Assembly: GCF_007827275.1 (NCBI RefSeq)
Contig: NZ_VISE01000001.1
Coordinates: 124,001 to 188,000 of the forward strand
Length of the DNA: 64,000 nt
From: Gillisia sp. Hel_I_86
GTDB taxonomy: Bacteria > Bacteroidota > Bacteroidia > Flavobacteriales > Flavobacteriaceae
Direction: 5' to 3'
Positions 25,198-34,049 of the stretch are shown piece after piece; the first letter of the stretch is position 1, and every line of letters starts with the position of its first letter. A program made the position numbers and the translations under genes. Below the pieces are notes generated by a model that did not search any database, had not been told where the DNA came from, and saw only the letters and a list, made by a program, of their open reading frames with translations.

Positions 25198-26337
25198 TTA
25201 AAAAGACACCCCTAAATTCATAAATATTCCGTTTACTGAAGGTGTTATTTCCGCCAACAGATACTTGGATCCGAATTTCCTTCTTATTCCCGCTCCCATG
25301 TTTAAAGTTGGAAAAGGCACTATACTGGTTTCACTTCCTGTATTTATGGAATCCACAAATTTATAATCTGTCTTAAAAAGAATTCCTACTCCAAGACCCG
25401 CATATGCATAGGGTTGAAAAACTTTTGAAGCACCCTGGATTCTATAGCCAATAGGGATAATACTTAAAACCTGCCACCTGTAATTGGAAGTTCCGTTTTG
25501 AATTTCCCGGGAACCATTTTCATTCTCATCGAACCAACCATGATAAGATATTCCTTGAATTCTGGATAATTTTCTTGATTTCTCTACCTTGGTCTTATTT
25601 CTATAAAATGCAGCTCTAATAAAATCTCCTTGTTCAAATTTTAATACTGAAATTCCAACAGTTACATCGTAACTAAACACCTGTTCTTCCTCATACACTT
25701 TTGTGGGATAGTCTTTCCTGAACTTAGAATTATAACTTACAATATCCTTTTGTATTCCTTTTTCAGAAAATTTAGACCTTCTATTCCTATAATTATCCTT
25801 TACAGGTTCATTTCCCACAAAACTTTGAATGCCTAAATATTTAACATCCCCCTCCGAATAATTATTTCCCTCAATTTGTAAATAATCCTTATTGCCTGGT
25901 CTAAATATATGGGCTTTTTGATTGGTGCTATTATTTGCCACATAAAATTCGGAAGGTTTTTTTGTGCCTCTTAATAGCCATAAATCGATTTTTCCTTCAA
26001 CTATCTTTTTTGCAAAAACAAAGGTTGTGTCTTTATTGTCTTTTATGCGTTGTATTCTATGGAACGTACGCTTGTTCTTAAATCCAAACTCCAAAAGGTC
26101 GGTTGTTTTAAATTTTGAAACGGTAGTCCCTTCCCGCTCCTTTTTAAATAGAACCATATTTGCCATTTCGGCATCGATTTTATCATATAGAAATCCTTTA
26201 ATAGTATCATTTTTAACAGTAACTATATAGCCCCTTTTATAATTGCCTTTGTCCCCAATCTCAGTTGCACTTGATTGAGCCTTGCAATGAAAGGAAACCG
26301 ATAAAGCACAACTAAATCCTATTAAAAATATTTTCAT
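25198..26337 (-). CDS. Secreted/outer-membrane protein with C-terminal beta-barrel-like region
   Basis: About 379 residues from ATG 26337 (MKIFLIGFSCALSVSFHCKAQ is a good signal peptide; an ATG six codons upstream also exists). Residues 40-150 contain the repeated pattern KRGYIVTVKNDTIKGFLYDK, often seen in Bacteroidota outer-membrane proteins of unknown function. From about 215 onward alternating hydrophobic strands separated by turns (YDVTVGISVLKFEQGD, FQPYAYAGLGVGILFKTDY, FPTLNMGAGIRRKFGSKYLLAEITP) and the terminal VSF suggest an 8-stranded barrel. Function unknown. Confidence 0.8.
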   Translation of the reverse strand: MKIFLIGFSCALSVSFHCKAQSSATEIGDKGNYKRGYIVTVKNDTIKGFLYDKIDAEMANMVLFKKEREGTTVSKFKTTDLLEFGFKNKRTFHRIQRIKDNKDTTFVFAKKIVEGKIDLWLLRGTKKPSEFYVANNSTNQKAHIFRPGNKDYLQIEGNNYSEGDVKYLGIQSFVGNEPVKDNYRNRRSKFSEKGIQKDIVSYNSKFRKDYPTKVYEEEQVFSYDVTVGISVLKFEQGDFIRAAFYRNKTKVEKSRKLSRIQGISYHGWFDENENGSREIQNGTSNYRWQVLSIIPIGYRIQGASKVFQPYAYAGLGVGILFKTDYKFVDSINTGSETSIVPFPTLNMGAGIRRKFGSKYLLAEITPSVNGIFMNLGVSF

Positions 26338-26825
26338 TTTAAATTTTTGGGACAAACTGATTAATATCAGCTAAATTTTATAATTATGTTTGGTGTACAA
26401 ACCACTATGATACCCGACCACCATATCAAACATATTAAAATTAAGTCTTGCGCCCTCTACTAGAAGAAAATAAGATTATTTAATTATCAACACTTCTGGT
26501 TAATTAATAATAATAACAACGTTTAATTAAGATTAGTTATAATAAAATATGACTATCCGTTTGTTGTCCTGATAGTACTTTCGTCACCCTGAATTTATTT
26601 CAGGATCCCAATACTATAATGATTTACATTATAATAAGATTCTGACACTCCCGAAGCGTCGGGACAGAATGACGTCCTTTTTCAGTTTAAGATTCTTTAC
26701 GGACAAACAATTAATAAAGTCGAAGGCTCAGACTTTCCAAATAAATTTCCAGAAACTATGTAAAAGTCTTAAGAATGGGAAATTAACAATCCCAATTAAA
26801 GTTATTCGAAGATAATTGGAAAAAA
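26338..26825. other. Gene-free interval (488 bp) with a palindromic element
   Basis: Holds one copy of the palindromic TIR-bearing element (26553-26712). The rest is AT-rich with no gene-like frame. Confidence 0.6.
26553..26712. repeat. Palindromic MITE-like element, copy 1
   Basis: About 160 bp, alignable with 37468-37620 at roughly 80-85 percent by eye over its left half (shared block CGTCACCCTGAATTTATTTC at 26582 and 37502) and its right half (AGAATGACGTCCTTTT and CTTTACGG). The right end ACGGACAAACAAT (26699-26711) is the reverse complement of the left end of copy 2. Inside the right half this copy carries an extra CCGAAGCGTCGGG hairpin that replaces part of the sequence in copy 2. No coding capacity. 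Confidence 0.7.
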
Positions 26826-27320
26826 TTAATTCTTTTCAAAAGTCAAGAAATCTATTCCTCCATTTCCGTCACTTATATCTGTAAGCTCAACTTTAGTAGC
26901 GGACCGGGACACAAAATTCCAATCGTCGTTAAGATCTTCAAAATCGTTGGTAAGGTTAAAATTTATATTGAAGTCCAGATCATCATCATTGGAATCGTCG
27001 TCGCTGGAATCGCTATCGGTAATGCTCCAGGTTCCCATAAAAGTTTCTGTGCCATCTGAAGCGGTTAAGGTCCCGTTAGCGTCAAATATAAGACTGAAGC
27101 CCGTAAAGCGATCTGTTTCGTCAACATCATCTTCCATGAACTTGGTTATCCTCCAAGTACCGGATTGCACATTGGTCTTGACCTCATCTATGGTTTCCTG
27201 ATCAACATCGACCACCTGATTGGTGGGAGACATAGCATCATCGTTATTATTACAAGAGGACACAATAAAGGGCGCAAATAGACCCACGAAAAACACGAAA
27301 GTTAATTTAGCTAAATTCAT
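26826..27320 (-). CDS. Lipoprotein, lipocalin-like domain
   Basis: A 164-residue predicted lipoprotein with lipobox IVSSC and lipidated Cys23, followed by an Asn/Asp-rich linker. The mature part has the lipocalin-like pattern SGTWRITKFMEDD...FSLIFDANGTLTASDGTETFMGTWSIT...LTFEKN found in many small Bacteroidota lipoproteins that follow a 'WxLT...F...G' scheme. A strikingly acidic patch (DSDSSDDDSNDDDLD, about residues 103-117) interrupts the barrel in a loop and could bind divalent cations. Ligand unknown. Single gene. Confidence 0.8.
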   Translation of the reverse strand: MNLAKLTFVFFVGLFAPFIVSSCNNNDDAMSPTNQVVDVDQETIDEVKTNVQSGTWRITKFMEDDVDETDRFTGFSLIFDANGTLTASDGTETFMGTWSITDSDSSDDDSNDDDLDFNINFNLTNDFEDLNDDWNFVSRSATKVELTDISDGNGGIDFLTFEKN

Positions 27321-27637
27321 ATATAAAATATTTTTAATTCCTCATAAAGGGTTTAATTCCCAGAAACCTACCCCAAACATTAAAGGGGTCCTGCCTCGAA
27401 TTTTTAAAAGTATTTTCCATCCCGAAATGTATCAAGACCTACTCCATGGGGTTGGCTGGAGGTTCTTAATTGAAGAACGTTTTTAAAATTAAAAAATTAT
27501 CACATAACCCGCCTAAAATCAAAATTTTAACGAAATATTGAAATTATGCGCTAGGACAGATTTCCAAGCCACTTCTAAAAAACAAAAAAGCTACTGAAAA
27601 TATCAGTAGCTTTTTTGTTTTATGTCAAGAATGGGTT
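27321..27637. other. Gene-free interval (317 bp)
   Basis: Contains the terminator for the SIMPL gene (27581-27619). No gene-like frame; no recognisable promoter box for the lipoprotein gene at 27320 was found. Confidence 0.5.
27581..27619 (-). terminator. Terminator after the SIMPL-domain gene
   Basis: AACAAAAAAGCTACTGA (27581-27597) pairs perfectly with TCAGTAGCTTTTTTGTT (27603-27619), giving a T-run on the minus strand 19 bases past the stop at 27638. The A/T tracts on both sides could make it bidirectional. Confidence 0.85.
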
Positions 27638-28327
27638 TTATTTCAACTCAAAAGCCACAGTAACTTTTGCACTAATTTCCATTTCCCCTGGAGCAAGGGT
27701 TTCCTGTTCTTCAACAGAATTTGAGCTCATCTTCATTTCATTCATTCTATACATAGGAGGAAAATTACTGGTTTGCACCTCACTAATACTAATTGCCTTC
27801 CCAATAGTTTGATCTAGCGAAGAAGCATATTCTGAAGCTTTGCTTTTAGCATTTAAAACTGCCTTTTTTCTAGCTTCAGACATATATTTATCCATTTCAG
27901 AAGATTTGAATTGCACGCCATCAATCCTGTTTAGTCCAACTTTTAGCAATCCGCTCATGATCTTTTCATAGTTTTTCAAATCATCTAGTTTAATTGAAAT
28001 AGCCTGATTTGCTACATAACTATACGTTTTATCGTTGTAATTATAATTTTTGTTCAAATTCACATAATCGGTTTGAATATTTTTTTCCGGCACCCCTTCA
28101 GATTTCAAATATTTGATCACGGCATCTACAACGGCATCATTTTGCGTTTTCACTTCCTGTGGGTTCTCGCCACTATGCTCTATACGTGATTTTATAACAA
28201 CCTCATCTGGTGTCACTTTTACGATTCCTTCCCCGTTTACAGTAACTGCCGGAATATTATTGGTAAATTGTTGTGCCTGTACTGCAAAGGTCCCCATAGC
28301 TGCAAAGAGTATAAATATTGATTTCAT
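27638..28327 (-). CDS. SIMPL (DUF541) domain periplasmic protein
   Basis: A 229-residue exported protein: signal peptide 1-18 (MKSIFILFAAMGTFAVQA, cut before QQ), then the SIMPL domain (PAVTVNGEGIVKVTPDEVVI...; NDAVVDAVIKYLKSEGVPEKNIQTDYVNL; ARKKAVLNAKSKASEYASSL). Family members include E. coli YggE and BP26, ring-forming periplasmic proteins linked to oxidative-stress tolerance and mechanosensitive-channel-like assemblies; the mechanism is not settled. It is followed by a strong terminator and preceded by the rhomboid gene on the same strand, 51 bases away. Confidence 0.93.
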   Translation of the reverse strand: MKSIFILFAAMGTFAVQAQQFTNNIPAVTVNGEGIVKVTPDEVVIKSRIEHSGENPQEVKTQNDAVVDAVIKYLKSEGVPEKNIQTDYVNLNKNYNYNDKTYSYVANQAISIKLDDLKNYEKIMSGLLKVGLNRIDGVQFKSSEMDKYMSEARKKAVLNAKSKASEYASSLDQTIGKAISISEVQTSNFPPMYRMNEMKMSSNSVEEQETLAPGEMEISAKVTVAFELK

Positions 28328-28378
28328 TTTAATTGAATTTTAAAGGTATTAAGACTGTATTACAAGAAGGATACCACT

Positions 28379-29026
28379 TTAGATTTTTCCTGCTTTTTGA
28401 AGAACGAATAAAATAAAGATTGGGATTGCCAGTAAAACCACCATGAGCAAATGCTGCTGAAAGATCCACGGTGCCAGCATAAGTGTGAACACAAAGCCTC
28501 CAATTGCACCTCCAAAATGAGCATCGTGCCCAATATTACCAAGTCGCTTTTTCATTCCGTAGATGGTGTACAATAAATATCCTATTCCAAAAACATACGC
28601 AGGAATTGGAATAATAAAAAACAAGCCCAGCATCATATCTGGTCTCAAGAGAATAGCCGAATACAAGACCCCCATTACCGCTCCACTTGCCCCAACTGCG
28701 CTATAGTTTAGATCGTTCTTATGAAAGAAATAACTAAGTAAATTACCAATTATTAAACTAGCTAAATACACTATAATAAATCCAACAGATCCCAGATCGT
28801 AGATCACCACATTGGCGAAAAAATAAAGGGTAAGCATGTTTACGAACAAGTGAGAGGTATCTACATGCAAGAATCCAGAGGTGAAGATCTGGTATTTTGC
28901 CCCTGCTTTTATATCGCCAATATTGAACTTATACTTTTCAAAAAAAACTACATCATTAAAACCTTTAAATGAAACTATAACATTTATCGCAATGATAATT
29001 ATAGTTATCAAGCCTAAATCTCCCAT
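28379..29026 (-). CDS. Rhomboid-family intramembrane serine protease
   Basis: A 215-residue polytopic protease from ATG 29026 (MGDLGLITIIIIAINVIVS); an ATG 11 codons upstream would overlap the divergent promoter and is less likely. The active-site Ser114 lies in GASGAVMG, the catalytic His170 in HDAHFGGAIGG, and the oxyanion/loop residues His59 and Asn63 in SHLFVNM. Six membrane helices can be traced. It cleaves membrane substrates at a position within the bilayer; the substrate is unknown. Same strand as the SIMPL gene and divergent from the acyltransferase gene across 56 bp. Confidence 0.92.
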   Translation of the reverse strand: MGDLGLITIIIIAINVIVSFKGFNDVVFFEKYKFNIGDIKAGAKYQIFTSGFLHVDTSHLFVNMLTLYFFANVVIYDLGSVGFIIVYLASLIIGNLLSYFFHKNDLNYSAVGASGAVMGVLYSAILLRPDMMLGLFFIIPIPAYVFGIGYLLYTIYGMKKRLGNIGHDAHFGGAIGGFVFTLMLAPWIFQQHLLMVVLLAIPIFILFVLQKAGKI

Positions 29027-29058
29027 AAATACTTCCCTGTTTAGTGCCAAATATAACA

Positions 29059-29066
29059 TATATTTG
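29059..29066 (+). promoter_or_regulatory. -7 box (TATATTTG) of the acyltransferase gene
   Basis: Exact TAnnTTTG match 16 bases before the ATG at 29083. It excludes the longer start at 29044, which would lie upstream of the expected transcription start. Confidence 0.5.
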
Positions 29067-29082
29067 CCTAAATTTTTTGTGG

Positions 29083-29994
29083 ATGCAGCGATTAGTTTTT
29101 TGGTTAGTCTACCCGTTTCTTTGGATAATTTCTAAATTCCCGTTTTGGCTTTTTTATAAGGTTTCAGATGTGATTTTCTTCATTGTATATTATTTGGTTG
29201 GTTATAGAAGAAAGACCGTGATCCAGAATTTACAACTTGCACTACCAAACAGATCCAAAAAAGAATACAAAGAGATAAGCCAGGGATCCTTTAGGCATAT
29301 GTGTGATATGTTTCTAGAGATGGTAAAAAGTATTTCCATCCCCAATAAAGAATTAAAAAGACGTTATACCTTTACCAATATTAGTGAAATCCAACGAATA
29401 CGCGATTTAAACAAAAGTATTATCCTAATCTGTGGGCATTATGCAAGTTACGAGTGGATAAATGCTTTACAACTCTACGGTTTGGATTATCGAGGCTACG
29501 GAATTTATAAAAAGGTACAGAATCCTTATTTCGACAAAATGGCAAAAGATATTCGCCAACGTTTTGATGGAGAATTAATTACAACCTCTCAAGCTACCAA
29601 AACCATAAAAGGCAACCAAGATAAAGGGATTTTAGGTGTGTACGCCATAGTTGCCGACCAGTCCCCAAAACTTGGAAGGGCAAAAACCTGGACCAAGTTT
29701 ATGGGAACCACGGTACCTATATTTATGGGATCGGAGAAATTGGCTGTTAATTTAGATATGGCAGTAATGTACCTTCACGTGGAAAAGAAAGCCCGAGGAT
29801 TTTATGAAGCTACTTTTATTCCCATTACCGATAATGCTGCGGAAGAACCTCCCTTTAAGATCACCAATAAATTTCTAACAGAGTTGGAAAAACAAATTAA
29901 GGAAAAACCAGAATATTATCTCTGGACACATAAAAGATGGAAGCATAAAGATGCCCCCATCCCAAAAGATGCTATTATTTTTCCTAGAACCTAA
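29083..29994 (+). CDS. Lysophospholipid/lipid A acyltransferase (LpxL/HtrB family)
   Basis: A 303-residue inner-membrane acyltransferase that adds a secondary acyl chain to lipid A or a related aminolipid. The N-terminal hydrophobic segment (residues 1-39) anchors it; the catalytic HX4E motif is His119-Glu124 in CGHYASYEW. Downstream blocks ADQSPKLGRAKTWTKFMGTTVPIFMGSEKLA and YLWTHKRWKH are the family signature. ATG 29083 is preferred over the in-frame ATG at 29044 because of the promoter box at 29059. It ends overlapping the convergent glmM stop by four bases. Confidence 0.93.
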   Translation: MQRLVFWLVYPFLWIISKFPFWLFYKVSDVIFFIVYYLVGYRRKTVIQNLQLALPNRSKKEYKEISQGSFRHMCDMFLEMVKSISIPNKELKRRYTFTNISEIQRIRDLNKSIILICGHYASYEWINALQLYGLDYRGYGIYKKVQNPYFDKMAKDIRQRFDGELITTSQATKTIKGNQDKGILGVYAIVADQSPKLGRAKTWTKFMGTTVPIFMGSEKLAVNLDMAVMYLHVEKKARGFYEATFIPITDNAAEEPPFKITNKFLTELEKQIKEKPEYYLWTHKRWKHKDAPIPKDAIIFPRT

Positions 29995-31376
29995 GCTACA
30001 ATTGCTTTAATTTCATCGATCATTTTTTGGGCAAGAGCATCTGCTTCCTGTTGGCTTTTCGCTTCAGTATATATTCTAATAATCGGTTCGGTATTGGATT
30101 TTCTTAAGTGCACCCAGTTTTCGGCAAAATCTATTTTCACGCCATCCACGGTAGAAATCTCTTCGGATGAATGGTTCTCTTTTACATTTTCAAGGATTGC
30201 ATCTACATCTAACTCGGGGGTTAGCTCAATTTTATTCTTGCTCATGTAATACATCGGGTAACTTTTTTTTATTTCAGAAACCGTCATTTTCTTTTCAGCC
30301 AAATAAGTTAAAAACAAAGCGACACCAACCAAACTATCACGGCCATAATGAGATTCTGGGTAGATTATCCCGCCATTCCCTTCACCGCCAATCATCGCGT
30401 TGCTCTCCTTCATCAACTCCACCACATTCACTTCCCCAACGGCACTGGCCCTATAAGTGTTCCCATGTCTATTGGTAAGGTCCCTAAGTGCTCTGGAAGA
30501 AGACAAATTGCTTACCGTATCGCCGGGAGTTTTTCCAAGCACATAATCTGCACAGGCCACCAACGTATATTCCTCACCAAACATTTCGCCTTTTTCATCT
30601 ATCAATGCCAATCTATCCACATCTGGATCTACTACGACGCCTAGATCTGCATGTTCCTTAACAACCAACTTGCAAATATCTCCCAAGTGTTCCTTTAAAG
30701 GTTCAGGATTATGCGGAAAATGCCCATTAGGTTCGCAATACAATTCTACCACTTCTACTCCCATTCTTTTAAGAAGTGCAGGAATTGCTATTCCTCCTGT
30801 AGAATTCACCGCGTCCACCACTACCTTGAATCTTGCCTTTTTCACGATTTCGGTATCCACTAGCTTCAGCTTAAGAACTTCCTCGATATGTCTATCTATA
30901 TAATCACCTATAATTGTAATCACTCCTAGATCATCTACATCAGAAAACACGAAATCTTCCTTTTCAGCATAGTTCAGAATTTTCACCCCTTCTGCACCGC
31001 TTAAGAATTCCCCTTTTTTATTCAGCAATTTCAAAGCATTCCATTGTTTGGGATTATGGCTAGCGGTAAGGATGATTCCTCCATCAGCTTTTTCTAAAGG
31101 AACGGCAATCTCCACAGTGGGTGTGGTAGAAAGTCCAAGATCTATGACATCTATTCCCAAACCCACCAACGTGTTCATCACCAATTGTTGGATCATAGAG
31201 CCCGAAAGCCGTGCATCACGTCCAATTACTACTTTTAATTTTTGCTTTGTATTTTCATTTTTAAGCCAGGTTCCATAGGCAGCTGCAAATTTTACAGCAT
31301 CCAACGGGGTAAGGTTTTCTGAAGGCTTCCCTCCTATTGTCCCTCTAATTCCTGAAATCGATTTTATTAAACTCAT
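29991..31376 (-). CDS. glmM: Phosphoglucosamine mutase-type alpha-D-phosphohexomutase
   Basis: A 461-residue cytosolic mutase of the phosphohexomutase superfamily, expected to convert glucosamine 6-phosphate to glucosamine 1-phosphate for UDP-GlcNAc synthesis. The phosphoserine Ser106 lies in TASHNPKQWNALK, the Mg-binding loop is DPDVDRLALID, the sugar-binding loop is GGEGNGGIIYPE, and the phosphate-binding loop is LRKSNTEPIIRIY. The Bacteroidota group annotated as GlmM has this length. Specificity for glucosamine over glucose or mannose is an inference. Convergent with the acyltransferase gene (stops overlap). Promoter candidate at 31452-31459. Confidence 0.92.
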   Translation of the reverse strand: MSLIKSISGIRGTIGGKPSENLTPLDAVKFAAAYGTWLKNENTKQKLKVVIGRDARLSGSMIQQLVMNTLVGLGIDVIDLGLSTTPTVEIAVPLEKADGGIILTASHNPKQWNALKLLNKKGEFLSGAEGVKILNYAEKEDFVFSDVDDLGVITIIGDYIDRHIEEVLKLKLVDTEIVKKARFKVVVDAVNSTGGIAIPALLKRMGVEVVELYCEPNGHFPHNPEPLKEHLGDICKLVVKEHADLGVVVDPDVDRLALIDEKGEMFGEEYTLVACADYVLGKTPGDTVSNLSSSRALRDLTNRHGNTYRASAVGEVNVVELMKESNAMIGGEGNGGIIYPESHYGRDSLVGVALFLTYLAEKKMTVSEIKKSYPMYYMSKNKIELTPELDVDAILENVKENHSSEEISTVDGVKIDFAENWVHLRKSNTEPIIRIYTEAKSQQEADALAQKMIDEIKAIVA

Positions 31377-31451
31377 ATTATTTTGAATTAAGTGTTTTAT
31401 GAAAGAACCTCTTATGAGGTATTTGTTTAAAGGTTAAAAAGTAAATTTCGG

Positions 31452-31459
31452 CAAATATA
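31452..31459 (-). promoter_or_regulatory. -7 box (TATATTTG) upstream of glmM
   Basis: Minus-strand exact TAnnTTTG match, 75 bases upstream of the glmM ATG at 31376; a TTTTG lies 21 bases further upstream (31485-31481), slightly longer than the usual spacing. Confidence 0.5.
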
Positions 31460-31708
31460 CATGGCTAGCTAGGTCTTCCCCAAAAGTTAACATAAATTAA
31501 ACAGGAATTCGCACTAATCCAACATTGAAAATTTTTCACATTTGCCCAGCTGGGCAGGTTTCCCAAAGCGCTTGAAGTATGATTTAAATAGGTCTATTTG
31601 GAATTTACAACGTTTTTTTATTTCGATAAATATCTGTACATATCTTTTAGGTCCTGCCAGTACCATTCGGGGCTTGTACCGATGTTCTTAATTAAGTACC
31701 TTGGAGAA

Positions 31709-32317
31709 ATGAATTATCTCGCACATATTTACCTTTCGGGGGAGATTGAAGAATTAAAAATCGGGAATTTTATTGCAGACTCTATTAAGGGCAATAAATT
31801 CCAGCATTTTCCAGACAAAATAAAAGATGGGATTATTTTGCACCGAGCATTGGATACTTTTACCGATAAACATCCCACGGTAAGAAAAAGTACACATAGA
31901 CTGTTTAATGCCTATGGACATTACAGTGCCGTAATTGTTGATATTTTATACGATCATTTTTTGGCAAAGAACTGGGAAGACTATTCTAAAATTCCGTTAT
32001 TTGATTACACCCAAAATTTTTATAATTTACTGAAAGATAATTATGATATCCTACCTCTTAGAGTGCAGCAGTTTTTGCCATATATGATCCATGATAATTG
32101 GTTATATAATTATGCCACAATAGAAGGGATAGGGAAAATTCTCTTTCAAATGGATCATCGAACCAAAAACCGATCTAAAATGAAGTCTGCCATTAAAGAG
32201 TTAAAACTCCATTATTCCCTTTTTGAAGCTGAATTCACCGTGTTCTTTAGTGAAATCATACCTTATTCTTCTAAAGAAATTCAAAAAATAATGAACCCCG
32301 GGGAAAACCCTCAATGA
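31709..32317 (+). CDS. Acyl carrier protein phosphodiesterase (AcpH/DUF479 family)
   Basis: A 202-residue protein of the ACP phosphodiesterase family, which removes 4'-phosphopantetheine from holo-ACP. The start at ATG 31709 follows GGAG and yields MNYLAHIYLSGEIEELKIGNFIADSIKG, the family N-terminus; the frame is open upstream but without sense. The metal-binding residues typical of the family are present (GIILHRALDTFTDKHP; AVIVDILYDHFLAKNW). The last residues (NPGENPQ) and the stop are encoded by a palindromic repeat block (32296-32319), so the natural C-terminus may have been replaced by the repeat. Lies 23 bp upstream of the gamma-glutamyltransferase gene. Confidence 0.9.
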   Translation: MNYLAHIYLSGEIEELKIGNFIADSIKGNKFQHFPDKIKDGIILHRALDTFTDKHPTVRKSTHRLFNAYGHYSAVIVDILYDHFLAKNWEDYSKIPLFDYTQNFYNLLKDNYDILPLRVQQFLPYMIHDNWLYNYATIEGIGKILFQMDHRTKNRSKMKSAIKELKLHYSLFEAEFTVFFSEIIPYSSKEIQKIMNPGENPQ

Positions 32318-32319
32318 GG
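32296..32319. repeat. Palindromic repeat overlapping a stop codon
   Basis: CCCCGGGG (32296-32303) then CCCTCAATGAGG (32308-32319), followed by AATTAAAC. The layout matches 15855-15888 (CTCGGGGAATTAAACCCTCGATGAGGGATTAAA). In both places the block lies within about 50 bases upstream of a start codon. Confidence 0.6.
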
Positions 32320-32340
32320 AATTAAACTATACTTAATCTT

Positions 32341-34047
32341 ATGAAAAAATCCATTTTACTTCTCATCTTCGGTTTGTTCTTGGCTTGCAAACCTACTCCA
32401 CAAATTACTTCTGAAAACAAAACAATTCCTGAAGTTGGACTCATCACAGATCATGCAATGGTGGTATCTGCAAGGGCTGAAGCATCCAAAATCGCTTCAG
32501 ATATCATGCAACACGGGGGAAACGCATTTGATGCCATGGTTGCAACAGAAATGGCACTTGCCGTAAGTTATCCTTTTGCAGGAAGCTTGGGCGGCGGTGG
32601 ATTTATGGTTTACAGAATGGCAAATGGAGACATTGGCAGTTTGGATTTTAGGGAAAAAGCACCGCTTGCGGCATCTAAGGATATGTATCTGGATGAAAAT
32701 GGAAATGCCATTCCAGAAAAAAGCCAGTTGGGCGGATTGGCGATAGGAGTGCCGGGAACCGTAGCCGGGATTTTTTCTGTTCATGAAAAACTAGGCTCCC
32801 TTCCAATAGAAGCCATTTTAGCGCCCGTGATCGCTTTGGCAAGAAAAGGATATGTGGTTACAGAAGGGCAGGCGAAGAGTTTTAACAACTATCAAGAACT
32901 ATTTGGGCAGGTTAATAAGGAATCTATTTTATACACCAAACGTTTTAAAGCAGGTGATACCGTTAAAAATTTGGCACTGGCTAAAACGCTTCAAAAATTA
33001 GCAGATAATGGTAGAGCCGAATATTATGGTGGAGAGACAGGAGAGGTATTGGTGAAATTTATTCAGGATAATGGCGGCATTATTACCCTCGAGGATCTAA
33101 AATCATATGAGACGGTTTGGAGAAAACCGATCGCTTTTAATTATCGGAATTTAAGGGTTATTTCCATGGCACCGCCTTCCAGTGGTGGGGTTGCATTGGC
33201 ACAGATCCTGAAAACCGTGGAAAAATTTCCCCTAAAGGAGTTTGGGCACAATAGTTTAAAAACAATTCAAGTTATTACGGAAGCCGAAAGACGAGCCTAT
33301 GCAGATAGAAGTTATTATTTGGGAGATCCCGATTTTTACGAGGTTCCCGTATCAAAATTAACCAGCGATAGCTATCTGGATTTCCGGATGGAAAATTTCA
33401 GCTTTGATCAGGCGACCCCTTCCAGCAGTTTAGAACATGGAGCAATTCCCGGTTATGAAAGCATGGAAACCACCCACTATTCTATTGTAGACCAATTCGG
33501 AAATGCCATTGCCGTGACTTCAACATTAAATGGCGCGTACGGGTCCAAGTTATATGTGGAGGAACTCGGTTTCTTTTTGAACAACGAGATGGACGATTTT
33601 AGCGCAAAACCCGGAGTCCCAAATATGTTTGGACTTATAGGTGCCGAAGCGAATTCTATAGCACCACAAAAAAGGATGTTAAGTTCTATGACGCCAACTA
33701 TCGTAGAAAAAGATGGGCAATTTTGGATGAGTGTTGGAACTCCTGGTGGTTCTACAATAATTACTTCCGTATTACAAACCATTTTAAATGTATCGGAATT
33801 TGGCATGAGCATGCAACAAGCTGTAAATGCTCCTAGATTCCATCATCAATGGTTGCCCGATGAAATTAGATTTGAACCCAATTCTTTCGATAAGGAAATG
33901 CTTAAAACTTTAGAAGCAAAAGGATATAATATAAATGAAAAGGATTCTCCAATTTTAGGTAAAGTAGACGCTATCCTAAAACTGCCCAATGGAAAATTGG
34001 AAGGTGGAGCAGATAAAAGGGGGGATGATACGGCAATTGGGTTTTAA
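32341..34047 (+). CDS. ggt: Gamma-glutamyltransferase, lipoprotein form
   Basis: A 568-residue N-terminal nucleophile hydrolase that cleaves or transfers the gamma-glutamyl group of glutathione and similar compounds. The N-terminus MKKSILLLIFGLFLACK is a lipoprotein signal with Cys16, so the enzyme is membrane-anchored in the periplasm or at the surface rather than soluble. Autocleavage should occur before the nucleophile Thr378 in METTHYSIVD, giving large and small subunits. Binding motifs SSGGVAL (large subunit), DDF (NNEMDDFSAKPG), SSMTPT and GTPGGSTI are present. Downstream is a convergent lipoprotein gene whose stop is two bases away. Confidence 0.95.
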   Translation: MKKSILLLIFGLFLACKPTPQITSENKTIPEVGLITDHAMVVSARAEASKIASDIMQHGGNAFDAMVATEMALAVSYPFAGSLGGGGFMVYRMANGDIGSLDFREKAPLAASKDMYLDENGNAIPEKSQLGGLAIGVPGTVAGIFSVHEKLGSLPIEAILAPVIALARKGYVVTEGQAKSFNNYQELFGQVNKESILYTKRFKAGDTVKNLALAKTLQKLADNGRAEYYGGETGEVLVKFIQDNGGIITLEDLKSYETVWRKPIAFNYRNLRVISMAPPSSGGVALAQILKTVEKFPLKEFGHNSLKTIQVITEAERRAYADRSYYLGDPDFYEVPVSKLTSDSYLDFRMENFSFDQATPSSSLEHGAIPGYESMETTHYSIVDQFGNAIAVTSTLNGAYGSKLYVEELGFFLNNEMDDFSAKPGVPNMFGLIGAEANSIAPQKRMLSSMTPTIVEKDGQFWMSVGTPGGSTIITSVLQTILNVSEFGMSMQQAVNAPRFHHQWLPDEIRFEPNSFDKEMLKTLEAKGYNINEKDSPILGKVDAILKLPNGKLEGGADKRGDDTAIGF

Positions 34048-34049
34048 AT

